A stretch of DNA of 52,402 nucleotides from Chromatiaceae bacterium (GCA_025458165.1 JALOTB010000044.1:1-52402), one strand, 5' to 3'. Shown: positions 1 through 8,730, counted from the stretch's first letter. Program-made: numbers and translations. The notes: generated by a model not told the origin, from the sequence alone.

Positions 1-5
1 ATCAT

Positions 6-72
6 AAGGTCGTCCTCTTGTTGGCACATAACTCGTTGTTCTCACAAGCGTTATGCCAGAGAGGACGACCTT
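6..72. repeat. Long imperfect palindrome at the left edge
   Basis: Two perfect 13-bp arms, AAGGTCGTCCTCT (6-18) and AGAGGACGACCTT (60-72), enclose further complementary blocks: GGCACATAAC (23-32) against GTTATGCC (50-57), and TTGT (36-39) against ACAA (44-47). The whole 67 bp can therefore fold into one interrupted hairpin, and the right arm runs into TTTTT. Such a structure could be a miniature element, the end of an insertion sequence or a transcript terminator. It lies just before a recombinase fragment, which suggests mobile-element debris. No transposase is visible in the window. Confidence 0.6.
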
Positions 73-131
73 TTTCAACCCCCTGGTGAGATATCCGGGC
101 TAGCTCGACCCTTCTGCCCCCCCGCCCGTGC

Positions 132-374
132 GTGAGGCGAGGTGCGCGGGCCAGGGCACTGACCAAGTCGGGCTCGGCGGCGCGCGCCGCGTGGCTGGTG
201 TCGGCGGGAGTGCCGCTGACCGATGTCGGGGACCTGCTCGGCCACAGTACCGTTCGGATGACCGAGCGCTACGCGCACCTGGCGCCGGAGCGTGTGCGGT
301 CCGCCGTCGCGGTGCTGGATGAGGTCGCCGCGTCGGGGTTGAGTCACGTTCGACCGAGTCCCGTCGCCGGCTAG
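132..374 (+). pseudogene. C-terminal fragment of a tyrosine recombinase (phage-type integrase)
   Basis: About the last 60 residues of this frame are typical of the C-terminus of a phage/XerC-type integrase. It has the LGHSTVRMTERYAHLAPE segment with the box-II histidine (LGH) and the catalytic tyrosine (RYAHL), preceded by a WLVSAGVPL helix. Everything upstream is missing: the N-terminal core-binding domain, the first catalytic arginine and the HxxR block. The first roughly 15 residues do not look like family sequence. The frame starts with a GTG that is probably not a real start. I read it as the remnant left after loss of an integrated element. The adjacent palindrome at 6-72 may belong to the same debris. 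Confidence 0.75.
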
Positions 375-392
375 TCCCTCGAGGATTTGATC

Positions 393-1634
393 TCAATCGA
401 GAACATGGGACACCAGCCCGTCGGCCAGCTTGGGCTCAAACCAGGTGGACTTCGGCGGCATGACCTCGCCCGCGTCGGCCACCGCCATCAGGTCTTCCAT
501 ACGAGTGGGGTGGAGCGCGAAGGCGACCCGCATGTCGCCGTCGTCCACCCGCTGTTGGAGCCCGGCAAGCCCGCGGATGCCGCCGACGAAGTCGATGCGC
601 TCGTCGCGTCGCGGGTCGACGATGCCGAGGACGGGCTCGATCAGGTTGGTTTGGAGCAGGCTGACGTCGAGCCGCGCGACCGGGTCATCCCAGGGTATGC
701 GCTGCTCATCGAGGGTGAGGCGGTACCAGGTCCCGTCGAGGTACATCCCCATCTCGGCCGGCCGCGCCGGGCTCACCGGCTCCGCGCTCGGCTCGACGCG
801 GAAGGGCACCGCGACGCGGTTCAGGAAAGCTCCGGCATCCAGTCCGTGCAGGTCCTTGATCAGCCGGTTATAGGCCAGGATCTGCATCTGGTTGTGCGGG
901 AAGATCACGGCGAGGAAGTAGTTGTAGGACTCCTCGCCGGTGTGGCCGGCGTTGGACGCTCGACGCGCCGCCGCGACGCGCGAGGCGGCTGCCGAGCGAT
1001 GGTGGCCGTCGGCCACGTAGAGGGCGTCGAGGGCCTCGAAGGCGTCCGAGAGTCGCCCGATCCGGGCTTCCTCTGCCAGGACCCAGAGCTCGTGGCGCAC
1101 GTCACCGGCGGCGCGGATGTCGACGGCGGGCTCGGCCTCGGTCGCCGCGGCGAGCATGCCGTCGATCTCGGCGGCGCTGCGGTAGACCAGAAAGACCGGG
1201 CCGGTCTGGGCGTTGAGGGCGTCGATCTGCCGCACCCGGTCGTCTTCCTTCACCGGGCGCGTGAACTCGTGCTTCTTGATCCGATCCGCGTCGTAGGCGG
1301 CCACCGAGGCCGCCGCCACCAGCCCGGTCTGGGTGTGCGTCCCCATGGTCAGCCGATAGACGTAATAGCGCGGGGCCGGGTCACGCACCAGCACGCCCTC
1401 GGCGAGCATGCGCTCCATGTTCTCGCGCGCCGTGGCGTAGACCTCCGGGGCGTAGGGATCGGTGCCCTCGGGCAGGTCGACCTCGGGGCGGGAGACATGC
1501 AGGAAGCTCCAGGGCCGGCCCTGGACCATCTGGCGCGCCTCGGCCTCGCTCATCACGTCATAGGGCGGGGCGGCGACCTCGGCGGCGCGGCCGCGCGCTG
1601 GGCGAAGGCCAGGAAAGGGTCGGATCAGCGGCAT
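393..1634 (-). CDS. DUF1015 family protein
   Basis: 413 residues. The start was chosen at the ATG (1634) that gives MPLIRPFPGLRP, the usual beginning of DUF1015 proteins, with an AGGAGA Shine-Dalgarno about 8 nt upstream. A longer open frame upstream overlaps the next gene and is noncoding. Family hallmarks are the N-terminal VAAPPYDVMS segment, the IKKHEFTRPVKEDDR block in the middle, and ALYVADGHHRSAAA followed by YNYFLAVIFPHNQMQILAYNR. The biochemical function of DUF1015 is not established. The protein looks soluble and cytosolic, without signal peptide or membrane segments. It lies 32 bp downstream of the amino-acid-binding protein on the same strand, so the two may be co-transcribed. Confidence 0.9.
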   Translation of the reverse strand: MPLIRPFPGLRPARGRAAEVAAPPYDVMSEAEARQMVQGRPWSFLHVSRPEVDLPEGTDPYAPEVYATARENMERMLAEGVLVRDPAPRYYVYRLTMGTHTQTGLVAAASVAAYDADRIKKHEFTRPVKEDDRVRQIDALNAQTGPVFLVYRSAAEIDGMLAAATEAEPAVDIRAAGDVRHELWVLAEEARIGRLSDAFEALDALYVADGHHRSAAASRVAAARRASNAGHTGEESYNYFLAVIFPHNQMQILAYNRLIKDLHGLDAGAFLNRVAVPFRVEPSAEPVSPARPAEMGMYLDGTWYRLTLDEQRIPWDDPVARLDVSLLQTNLIEPVLGIVDPRRDERIDFVGGIRGLAGLQQRVDDGDMRVAFALHPTRMEDLMAVADAGEVMPPKSTWFEPKLADGLVSHVLD

Positions 1635-1666
1635 GGGGTCGGTCTCCTGGTTCGCAGGATGGGCGC

Positions 1667-2686
1667 TCAGCGCGCCGGCGGGGCGTAGAGCAGACCGCCG
1701 TCGGTCCACAGGGCATTCAGGCCGCGTTTTATCTTGAGCGGCGAGCCCGAGCCCAGGTTGCGCTCGAACACCTCCGCATAGTTCCCAACCCCTTTGATGA
1801 CACGGATGCCCCAACCGGGCTCGACTCCGAGCCAGGCGGCGCTCGCCCCCTCGACATCCAGGAGCGAGCGGACCTCCTCGCTGGTCGCCCGCGCCTGCGC
1901 CTGCTCGACGTTGGCGGAGTCGATCCCGAGCTCCTCGGCGTTGATCAGGGTGAACAGGGTCCAACGCACGATGTCGTGCCAGGCCGCGTCGCCCTTGCGT
2001 ACCGCCGGGCTCAGGGGCTCCTTGGAGATCACCTCGGGGAGGATGCGCTGGGCCCGCGGGTCGTCCAGCCCCTGGCGCAGGGCATGGAGCTGAGTCTGGT
2101 CGGCGGTCAAGGCGCCGCACTCCCCGGCCAGGTAGGCCGCGTGCGCGGCCGCGAGGTCCGGGAAGGTCTTGAGCTCCAGGGTCATCTGGTGGCGGGCGAA
2201 GTAGCGCCGAGCGTTGTCCGGGCCGGTGGTGTCGGCGATGGCGCAGACGCGCTTGCCGCCCAGATCGAGGGTGCTCATCACCTGCTCGTCGCGCGGGACG
2301 ATGAAGCCCTGGCCATCGAAATACAGCACCCCGACGAAGCTCATCCCCTTGCCCAGGTCGCGCGACAGGGTCCAGGAGGTGTTGCGCGCGAGGAGATCGA
2401 TGCGGTTCGCGGCCAGGGCATCCAGTCGCTCGGCGTTGCTGAGGGCAATCAGCTCCACCTTCGCCGGGTCGCCCAAGGCCGCCGCGGCGACGGCGCGGCA
2501 GAAGTCGACGTCGAGCCCGCTCCAGGCGCCGTCCGGGGCGCGGTAGGAGAGGCCGGGCACCTCGCCATTGACCCCGCAGCGCAGGGTGCCGCGCTCGCGG
2601 ACCTCGCTCAGGGTGCCGGCCCAGGCCGTCTGCGTCAGGGCGCCGGCCAACACGGCCGTGACAAGCCAGTGCGCTGCAACTCTCAT
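1667..2686 (-). CDS. Amino-acid ABC transporter periplasmic binding protein (AapJ/BztA-like)
   Basis: 339 residues. The start was set at the ATG at 2686, which places a clear signal peptide first (MRVAAHWLVTAVLAGALTQT, cleavage after AWA). The mature part begins TLSEVRERGTLRCGVNGEVPG and has the solute-binding-protein family 3 signature GLDVDFCRAVAAA, then NTSWTLSRD and DGQGFIVPRD. These are typical of the general L-amino-acid binders AapJ and BztA. It would capture polar or branched amino acids in the periplasm for an ABC importer. The cognate permease and ATPase genes (aapQMP) are absent here, so the transporter partner must be encoded elsewhere or the protein is an orphan. Ligand specificity cannot be read from sequence. 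Confidence 0.9.
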   Translation of the reverse strand: MRVAAHWLVTAVLAGALTQTAWAGTLSEVRERGTLRCGVNGEVPGLSYRAPDGAWSGLDVDFCRAVAAAALGDPAKVELIALSNAERLDALAANRIDLLARNTSWTLSRDLGKGMSFVGVLYFDGQGFIVPRDEQVMSTLDLGGKRVCAIADTTGPDNARRYFARHQMTLELKTFPDLAAAHAAYLAGECGALTADQTQLHALRQGLDDPRAQRILPEVISKEPLSPAVRKGDAAWHDIVRWTLFTLINAEELGIDSANVEQAQARATSEEVRSLLDVEGASAAWLGVEPGWGIRVIKGVGNYAEVFERNLGSGSPLKIKRGLNALWTDGGLLYAPPAR

Positions 2687-2727
2687 CGACGTTGTCCTCG
2701 GGATCGGGAGCGGGTGGCGGCGGATGT

Positions 2728-3039
2728 CTACCAGGAGAACAGGGCCCATTGGGGGACCCGCTGCTCGACCCGGGCGGGACCGCGCGACCAGGCCATGTCG
2801 CCGGAGCCGTCGGGGTCGATCAGGTAGTAGGGCGCGCCGACCCGCGGCGTGATCCGGATCATGTACAGGTTGTTGTTGACCCGGAACTCCTCGACCACCC
2901 GGTTCTCACGCTCGCGGATGGTCACCGACGGCTCGATGTCGCTCTCGCGCAGGCTGAGATCGAGGCCGCCGAGGTCACGAGCGAGCGGTGCGCTCGCGAG
3001 GAGCGCGAGCAGGGGGAGCAGTGGGCGGGCGTAGGTCAT
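2728..3039 (-). CDS. DUF2782 family small secreted protein
   Basis: 103 residues with an N-terminal signal peptide (MTYARPLLPLLALLASAPLA). The mature part matches DUF2782: EPSVTIRERENRVVEEFRVN, then LYMIRITPRVGAPYYLIDPDG. This family is small, mostly gammaproteobacterial and of unknown function; it is often found near polA and homoserine kinase genes. Here it is upstream of the amino-acid-binding protein with a gap of about 41 bp and the same orientation. The acidic, beta-rich body and signal peptide point to the periplasm. No catalytic motif is apparent. Confidence 0.88.
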   Translation of the reverse strand: MTYARPLLPLLALLASAPLARDLGGLDLSLRESDIEPSVTIRERENRVVEEFRVNNNLYMIRITPRVGAPYYLIDPDGSGDMAWSRGPARVEQRVPQWALFSW

Positions 3040-3157
3040 GGGTGGCCGGTTCGTCCGGGGGTTCGCGGGGCGGCGCTATGGTATCAGGAAGCCCCGGCCG
3101 AGCGGACGGCGCCGTGGCCGCGGCCGGCGGCCGCGGGTAAGAGCAAGCTCGGGTCGC

Positions 3158-5668
3158 TCAGCCGCGACCGTGCAGGGCCTTGAGCGGTGGGCGGACCAGC
3201 AGGGGGTAGGTGGCAAGCGTCCCCGCAACCCCCAGCAGGAGGGCGCTGCCGAAGACGCCGGTGAGCCAGAGCCCGGGGCTGAAGTCGAGCTCCAGCCCGA
3301 ACACCTGGCGGGCGAGCACCAGCCCGGTGATCTGGGCGAAGAGCGCGGCGAGCACCCCCGCGAGGAGCCCCGCGGCGGTGAACTCGACCGCAAGACTGCG
3401 CAGGAGCTGGGCGCGGCGCGCCCCGAGTGCCCGCAGCACGCCGTGCTCGGCGCGGCGCTCCTCCAGACTCGCCTGGATGCCCGCGTACATCACCAGAATC
3501 CCAGCGGCCAGGGTGAACAGGAAGACGTACTCCACCGCCATCACCCCGCGGTCCATGATCCGCCGGACCTGGTCCATCAGGGCGCCGACGTCGAAAAGGG
3601 TGACGCTCGGGAAGGCGCGCACCAGCTCGGCGATCCGATCGGCCGCCTCACCCGGGGCGTGGAAGCTGGTGACGTAGGTGGCGAGCTCGCTCCCCAGAAG
3701 CGAGGGCGAGGCAATCACGAAAAAGTTGACGTTGAAGCTGTCCCACTGCACCTCGCGCAGGCTGGTGACCGGGGCCTGGATCTCGCGTCCGGAGACCGAG
3801 AAGGTCAGGGTATCCCCGAGCTGGATGCCGAGGGTCTCGGCCAGCCCGGCCTCGACCGAGAACTGGGGCGGGCCCTGAGGGTCGCCCCACCAGTCCCCGG
3901 CGATGATCCGGTTGTCGGGCTGGGGCTCGTCGGCGAAGCTCAGGTTGAACTCCCGCGCCGCGAGGCGCTGAGCGCGGGGGTTGGCGTAGGCGTCGGGGTC
4001 GACCGGCCGGTCGCCGATGGCGGTCAGCCGCCCGCGGATCATCGGGTAGAGTCCGGTGGTCGCGAGCCCCCTGTCCTCCAGGAAGCTGCGCAGGGGCTCG
4101 ACCTCGTCGGGCTGGATGTTGATCAGGAAGTGATTGGGCGCCCCCTCCGGCAGGCTCTCCTGCCAGGTGCGCAGGAGATCGAGCCGGACCACCGCGAGCA
4201 AGAGCAGGGCCAGGATGCCGAGCCCGAATCCGGTGATGGAGAGGAGCGCCCCGGCCGGGCGGCGGGTGAGCGCCGCGAGGCCCAGGCGCCAGATCCCCCG
4301 TGCGCGACCGGCGAGACCCCCGATGAGGCGGATCAGCAGGAGCACGGTCACGACCAACGCGATCAGCAGCCCGGCGACCCCGGCGAGGAGCTTCCATGCC
4401 AGCTCGGGGTCGCCCGCCTGCCAGAAGACCAGAAGCGCGAGCGCCGCCGCCGCGGCGGCGAAGGCCGCGGCCGCCGGCGCCCTCGGGGTGCCCAGGTCCC
4501 GGCGCAGCGCTCGCAGCGGTGAGACCTTAGCGAGCTGCAAGAGCGGCGGGAGCCCGAAGCCGACCAGGGTGATGAGTCCGGTCCCGACCCCAACCGCGAG
4601 CGGGCGGAGCGAGGGCGGCGGCAGCTCGGGTCCGAACCAGTCGGCGAGCATCGCGGCCAGGCCGGCCTGGGCGATATAGCCGAGCAGGCTCCCGGCGAGG
4701 CTTGCGCCCAGGCCGATCAGCACCAGGCGCAGGACGAAGATGCGCGTCAGTAGGTGCCGGTGGGCCCCCAGGCAGCGCATCACGGCCACCGCGTCGGTCT
4801 GGCGCTCGACTAGGCGGCGGGTGGCGAGCGCGATCGCGGCCCCGGCGACCAGCAGGGTCACCAGGGTCGCGAGATGCAGGAAGCGGCTCGCGCGCTCGAC
4901 GGCGTTGGAGAACTCGGGCCGCGCCTCGCGGGCGTCGATCAGCCCGGCATTGGGGATGGGCTCGGCGGTCACGAAACGCTTGAAGCGCTCGACGGCCGGG
5001 AGCTCGCCCGCGACCAGCAGCCGATGACGTACCCGGCTCGCCGGGGTCACCAGCCCGGTCGCCGGTATGTCGGCGGTGTTGATCATCACCCGCGGGGCGA
5101 GCTGGAACAGGTTGCCGCCGCGGTCGGGCTCATAGGCGATCACCGCCCCGACGCGGAAGCTCGCCTCGCCGAGCTGGACGGCATCCCCGACGGCGACCCC
5201 GAGCAGGTGCACCAGGCGCGGCTCGACCCAGAGCTCGCCGGGCGGCGGCCCGCCGGCCGCGGTCTCCTCCGGGGCGGTGAGATCCGCGCGCACCCGCAGC
5301 GCCCCGCGCAGCGGATAGCTCGGGTCCACCGCCTTGACCTGCACGAGGTGAGGCCGGTCACCGGCCATCACCACGCTCGGGAACTCCAGCGTGCGGGCCG
5401 TCGCGAGTCCGAGGGCGTGGGCCTCGGCCTCATGGCGCTCGGGGATCGCACCCGAGCCGTCGAGGGCCAGGTCTGCGGCGATCAGCTCGCCGCCCTGGCG
5501 CTCCATGGCCCCTTCGATGCGGTCGGTGAAGAAGCCTACCGCGGTGATCGCGGCGACGGTGAGCACCAGGGCGGCGGTGAGCAGATGCAGCTCGCCGCTC
5601 TTGTAGTCCTGGCGCAGCAGGCGCAGCCCGATCCGCCAGGCCCGGCCGCCGGCCGTGGGCCGGGCCAT
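3158..5668 (-). CDS. ybbP: FtsX-family ABC exporter permease (YbbP-like)
   Basis: 836 residues, close to E. coli YbbP (about 800). The ATG at 5668 overlaps the stop of the upstream ATPase by 1 nt (TGATG), so the two are translationally coupled. There is one membrane helix near residues 25-50, then a large periplasmic domain. A core of helices follows at roughly 265-420 (RFLHLATLVTLLVAGAAIALATRR and the MacB-like LGAHRHLLTRIFVLRLVLIGLGAS). Further membrane spans lie at about 425-500, and a second FtsX-like set closes the protein (EYVFLFTLAAGILVMYAGIQASLEERRAEHGVLRALGARR). With YbbA it forms an inner-membrane exporter or mechanotransmitter of unknown substrate. In E. coli it is likewise divergent from tesA. 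Confidence 0.93.
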   Translation of the reverse strand: MARPTAGGRAWRIGLRLLRQDYKSGELHLLTAALVLTVAAITAVGFFTDRIEGAMERQGGELIAADLALDGSGAIPERHEAEAHALGLATARTLEFPSVVMAGDRPHLVQVKAVDPSYPLRGALRVRADLTAPEETAAGGPPPGELWVEPRLVHLLGVAVGDAVQLGEASFRVGAVIAYEPDRGGNLFQLAPRVMINTADIPATGLVTPASRVRHRLLVAGELPAVERFKRFVTAEPIPNAGLIDAREARPEFSNAVERASRFLHLATLVTLLVAGAAIALATRRLVERQTDAVAVMRCLGAHRHLLTRIFVLRLVLIGLGASLAGSLLGYIAQAGLAAMLADWFGPELPPPSLRPLAVGVGTGLITLVGFGLPPLLQLAKVSPLRALRRDLGTPRAPAAAAFAAAAAALALLVFWQAGDPELAWKLLAGVAGLLIALVVTVLLLIRLIGGLAGRARGIWRLGLAALTRRPAGALLSITGFGLGILALLLLAVVRLDLLRTWQESLPEGAPNHFLINIQPDEVEPLRSFLEDRGLATTGLYPMIRGRLTAIGDRPVDPDAYANPRAQRLAAREFNLSFADEPQPDNRIIAGDWWGDPQGPPQFSVEAGLAETLGIQLGDTLTFSVSGREIQAPVTSLREVQWDSFNVNFFVIASPSLLGSELATYVTSFHAPGEAADRIAELVRAFPSVTLFDVGALMDQVRRIMDRGVMAVEYVFLFTLAAGILVMYAGIQASLEERRAEHGVLRALGARRAQLLRSLAVEFTAAGLLAGVLAALFAQITGLVLARQVFGLELDFSPGLWLTGVFGSALLLGVAGTLATYPLLVRPPLKALHGRG

Positions 5669-6357
5669 CACTGCAGGACCTCCAGCCGTCCGCCGCGCAT
5701 GGCGAGGCGGCGGTCGCAACGCTCGGCGAGCCGCGGGTCGTGAGTGACCAGGACCAAGGCGGCCTGGGCGTCCTCGCGCAGCGCGAGCAGCAGGTCGATG
5801 ATCTGCTCACCGGTCGCCTGGTCGAGGTTGCCGGTCGGCTCGTCGGCGAAGAGGATCGCCGGACGCGGCGCGAAGGCGCGGGCGATGGCGACCCGCTGCT
5901 GCTCGCCGCCGGAGAGCTGGCGGGGGTAATGGCCGACGCGTGCGGCGAGCCCGACGCGCACCAGGGCATCGGCGGCGGTGCGCTCGGCGTCCGCCGAGCC
6001 ACTGAGCTCCAGCGGCAGGAGCACGTTCTCGCGCGCGGTCAAGGTCGGCAGGAGCTGGAAGTCCTGGAACACGAACCCGACCTGACCCTCGCGGAGCGCC
6101 GCCCGGCCGTCCTCGTCCAGTCCGTTCAGGCTCTTGCCGCAGAGCCAGACCTCGCCGCGGCTCGCGAGGTCCAATCCCGCCAGGAGCCCGAGCAGGGTGG
6201 ACTTGCCGGAGCCGGAGGCACCCAGGATGGCGACCGCCTCGCCGGCGTGCACCGCGAGCTCGAGGCCGTCGAGGATGGTCAGCCGGCCGGCGGGGCCGTT
6301 AACATCCTTGCCCAGTCCCGTCGCACTGGAGACGATTGCGCTCGTGTCTGCCGTCAT
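5668..6357 (-). CDS. ybbA: ABC transporter ATPase (YbbA-like)
   Basis: 229 residues. It has all ABC motifs: Walker [15 protein letters not shown]-loop [13 protein letters not shown], signature [14 protein letters not shown], Walker [13 protein letters not shown] and the H-loop [13 protein letters not shown]. The sequence falls in the LolD/MacB-type subgroup and pairs with the following FtsX-type permease. The ATG at 6357 is preferred because it has an AGGCGGAAG Shine-Dalgarno; 23 upstream codons of the same frame lie inside tesA. Its start codon sits within the 5' end of the divergent tesA gene, so the promoter for ybbAP must lie inside tesA. Confidence 0.93.
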   Translation of the reverse strand: MTADTSAIVSSATGLGKDVNGPAGRLTILDGLELAVHAGEAVAILGASGSGKSTLLGLLAGLDLASRGEVWLCGKSLNGLDEDGRAALREGQVGFVFQDFQLLPTLTARENVLLPLELSGSADAERTAADALVRVGLAARVGHYPRQLSGGEQQRVAIARAFAPRPAILFADEPTGNLDQATGEQIIDLLLALREDAQAALVLVTHDPRLAERCDRRLAMRGGRLEVLQ

Positions 6358-6988
6358 CTTCCGCCTCTGTCTGCTTGCCGGTCTGTGCGCCCCGGCCCTG
6401 TCACTCGCGTCGGAGCCGCCCGTCATCTTGGTCCTCGGCGACAGCCTGAGCGCCGCCTACGGCCTGCCCACCGAGCAGGGCTGGGTCGCGCTCCTTGCCC
6501 AGCGGCTGAGCGGCCACGGCCTCCCGCATCAGGTGATCAATGCCAGCGTGTCGGGGGAGACGACCGGAGGGGGTCTGACCCGTTTCCCCGCGCTGCTCGC
6601 GCGGTATCATCCCCGGGTGGTGATCGTTCAGCTCGGCGCCAACGACGGGCTGCGCGGCTTGGGTTTCGATCAGATCGGGTCGAATCTGACGCGGCTTATC
6701 CGCCTGTCCCAGGAGGCCGACGCCCGCGTGCTGCTGATCGGCCTTCGTCTTCCGCCAAACTACGGTGCGGCCTACACCGAGGGCTTTCAAGCAATCTTCC
6801 CGGCGGTAGCGGAGCAGACGGGCGTGCCGCTCGCCCCGAGGCTCCTCGCCGGAGTGGCCGAGGATTGGGGTCTGATGCAGCCTGACGGGCTGCACCCGAC
6901 CGCCGAGGCCCAGCCGCGGATGCTGGAGAACGTCTGGCCCCACCTGCTCCCGCTGCTGGAGGCGACCCGCGAACCAGGGGGGGCCTGA
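6344..6988 (+). CDS. tesA: Arylesterase / acyl-CoA thioesterase I (TesA), periplasmic GDSL hydrolase
   Basis: 214 residues starting at a GTG (6344). This gives a compact signal peptide ([22 protein letters not shown]). GGAGA about 11 nt upstream can serve as ribosome site. The SGNH-hydrolase blocks are all present: block I ILVLGDSLSAAYGL with the nucleophilic Ser, block II Gly in NASVSGETTGGG, block III GANDGLRG with the oxyanion Asn, and block V DGLHPTAEAQ with the catalytic Asp and His. The family hydrolyses acyl esters, acyl-thioesters and lysophospholipids in the periplasm. It is divergent from ybbAP as in E. coli, with overlapping 5' ends. Confidence 0.93.
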   Translation: MSAVIFRLCLLAGLCAPALSLASEPPVILVLGDSLSAAYGLPTEQGWVALLAQRLSGHGLPHQVINASVSGETTGGGLTRFPALLARYHPRVVIVQLGANDGLRGLGFDQIGSNLTRLIRLSQEADARVLLIGLRLPPNYGAAYTEGFQAIFPAVAEQTGVPLAPRLLAGVAEDWGLMQPDGLHPTAEAQPRMLENVWPHLLPLLEATREPGGA

Positions 6989-7136
6989 ACGACCCGGGGC
7001 GTCGCACCAGGGCGGAGGGCGCTACAATCCGGCGCGCTCGCGCCCACCTCAGGATCTCGGGGCGCGCGCTCGGGTCTCACCTTGGTCAACGGCCGCCGCC
7101 CGGCCAGCGCATCCGCCAGCTCAAGAGGACGCCGCC

Positions 7137-8264
7137 ATGCCCCAGGTCACCATCGTCGGCTCTGGATTTGCCGCCCTGACCGCGGTTCAGGTCCTTAAGG
7201 AGGCCGGGCCGGACACCCGCATCACGGTGGTGAGCCCGAGACCCGAGTTCATCTACTACCCAGGGCTGATCTGGATCCCGCCGGGGCTGCGCAGCGCCGA
7301 GGATCTCCGCATCCCGCTCAAGACCTTCTTCGGCCGCATGGGGGTGACCCACCGAGCCGCCGAGGCCACGGGGCTGCGCGAGGGCGGACGGGTGCTGGAG
7401 ACCACCGACGGCGAAGTGGGCAACGACGGGCTCCTGATCGCCTCGGGCGGGCGCTTCCTCAAGAAGCTCGCGGGGATCGAGCATGCCATCACCCCCTGCG
7501 AGGGGATCGCCGCCGCCGAGCGTATCCGCGACCGCCTGCGGGAGATGGAGGGCGGCACCATCGTTATGGGCTTCGCCGGCAACCCCCAGGAGCCGCAGGC
7601 CATGCGTGGCGGGCCGATCTTCGAGCTCCTCTTCGGCACCGACCAGCTCCTGCGCAAGGAGGGACGGCGCGAGCGCTTCCGCCTGGTCTTCTTCACCCCG
7701 GCCGAGAAGCCCGGCAACCGCCTCGGGCCCAAGGCGGTCGAGAGCCTGATGAAGGAGATGCGCAACAAGGGGATCGAGACCCACCTTGGCCACAAGCTCA
7801 AGGGCTTCACCGAGCGCCAGGTCCTGACCGAGGGCGGCGACATCGACGCCGACCTGATCCTCTTCATGCCCGGCATGACCGGCAACCTCTGGTTCGACAA
7901 CACCGAGCTGCCGCGCTCGCCGGGCGGGCTCATTCAGGCCGACGCCCACTGCCGGGTGCCGGGCTTCGAGCGGGTCTACGTCGCGGGCGACGCCGGTAGC
8001 TTCCCCGGACCCGACTGGATGCCCAAGCAGGCCCACATGGCCGATCTGCAGGCCAAGGCCGCGGCCGAGAACCTGCTGATCGAGCTCAAGGGCGGCCAGC
8101 CCAGCAAGACCTTCCGCGTCGAGCTCCTCTGCATCGTCGACGCCAACGCTAAGGGGATGCTCGTCGCCCGCACCGAGAAGCGCAACATCGTGCTCCCCTC
8201 CACGCGTCTCTTCCACTGGATGAAGCGTGGGTTCGAGTGGTGGTACCTGCGGCAGTATCGCTAG
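7137..8264 (+). CDS. FAD-dependent oxidoreductase of the sulfide:quinone oxidoreductase family
   Basis: 375 residues; the ATG at 7137 follows an AGAGGA site. The N-terminal dinucleotide fold is VTIVGSGFAALTAVQVL, and the second FAD motif is RVYVAGDAGSFPGPDW near residues 279-294. Three cysteines (C121, C272, C332) are the only ones. C121 (TPCEG) and C332 (LLCIVDANAKG) lie where SQR-family enzymes carry redox cysteines. A hydrophobic, aromatic C-terminus (HWMKRGFEWWYLRQYR) is suited to membrane association. SQRs oxidise sulfide and reduce quinone at the periplasmic face. I infer one of the divergent SQR subtypes rather than canonical type I, and flavocytochrome-c-like flavoproteins are an alternative. 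It is monocistronic, with 148 bp upstream. Confidence 0.8.
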   Translation: MPQVTIVGSGFAALTAVQVLKEAGPDTRITVVSPRPEFIYYPGLIWIPPGLRSAEDLRIPLKTFFGRMGVTHRAAEATGLREGGRVLETTDGEVGNDGLLIASGGRFLKKLAGIEHAITPCEGIAAAERIRDRLREMEGGTIVMGFAGNPQEPQAMRGGPIFELLFGTDQLLRKEGRRERFRLVFFTPAEKPGNRLGPKAVESLMKEMRNKGIETHLGHKLKGFTERQVLTEGGDIDADLILFMPGMTGNLWFDNTELPRSPGGLIQADAHCRVPGFERVYVAGDAGSFPGPDWMPKQAHMADLQAKAAAENLLIELKGGQPSKTFRVELLCIVDANAKGMLVARTEKRNIVLPSTRLFHWMKRGFEWWYLRQYR

Positions 8265-8325
8265 CCGCCCACCCTGCGCGTTGCGGCGACGGCGGGGCGG
8301 CCGGCTCGCGCTTACGCCCGTTCGC

Positions 8326-8730
8326 TCACGCGAGCCAGCGGCCGATGTAGAAGGCGCTCGTGGCGACGCTGGCGCACAGCGCCGTCCCCCAGAGGATGTC
8401 GACGACCACGACCTTGATTGGCCAGTTGGGGAGGGTGGCGAGGTTGGTTAGGTCGTAGGTCATGTAGGTGAAGAAGCCGAAGAGCGCCCCATTGATCACC
8501 GCCCGCCAGACCGACCCCTCGGCCAGCGCCGGGACGACGGCGAAGTAGAGGATGCCGGCGATGAAGATCAGGTAGAAGACGATCGCCGCCGGCCAGTTGA
8601 CGGTGGCGCTGAGCAGGTGGGCCAGGTTGTCGCGATAGAAGTCGCGCGCCACCACACCGAGCCACGCGAGGTCGATGACAAAGAAGACGGGGACGGTCAG
8701 CAGATAGAGCTTGAGGTGGAACAGGGTCAT
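8326..8730 (-). CDS. DUF2177 family membrane protein
   Basis: 134 residues starting at the ATG at 8730 (MTLFHLKLYLLTVPVFFVID). Four hydrophobic segments span roughly residues 5-25, 45-65, 75-95 and 105-130. Characteristic family features are the FFVIDLAWLGVVARDFY opening, the FGFFTYMTYDLTNLATL segment and the closing GTALCASVATSAFYIGRWL. The function is unknown; it is an inner-membrane protein. It is convergent with the upstream flavoprotein gene and separated from it by 61 bp. It stands alone, with about 200 bp between its start and the next minus-strand gene, in which I see nothing else. Confidence 0.88.
   Translation of the reverse strand: MTLFHLKLYLLTVPVFFVIDLAWLGVVARDFYRDNLAHLLSATVNWPAAIVFYLIFIAGILYFAVVPALAEGSVWRAVINGALFGFFTYMTYDLTNLATLPNWPIKVVVVDILWGTALCASVATSAFYIGRWLA

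Noticed and set aside
1..75. Palindrome at the left edge as a standard terminator
   Set aside because: The stem is interrupted and about 67 nt long, and no gene ends just before it inside the window; kept as a repeat instead.
387..1688. 433-codon open frame on the plus strand
   Set aside because: It is the antisense shadow of the DUF1015 gene; its product is rich in His, Gly, Arg and Val without any domain, as expected from high-GC third positions.
3038..4522. 494-codon plus-strand frame rich in Glu, Gln, Arg and Gly
   Set aside because: Antisense to the well-supported YbbP permease; low-complexity composition and no motif.
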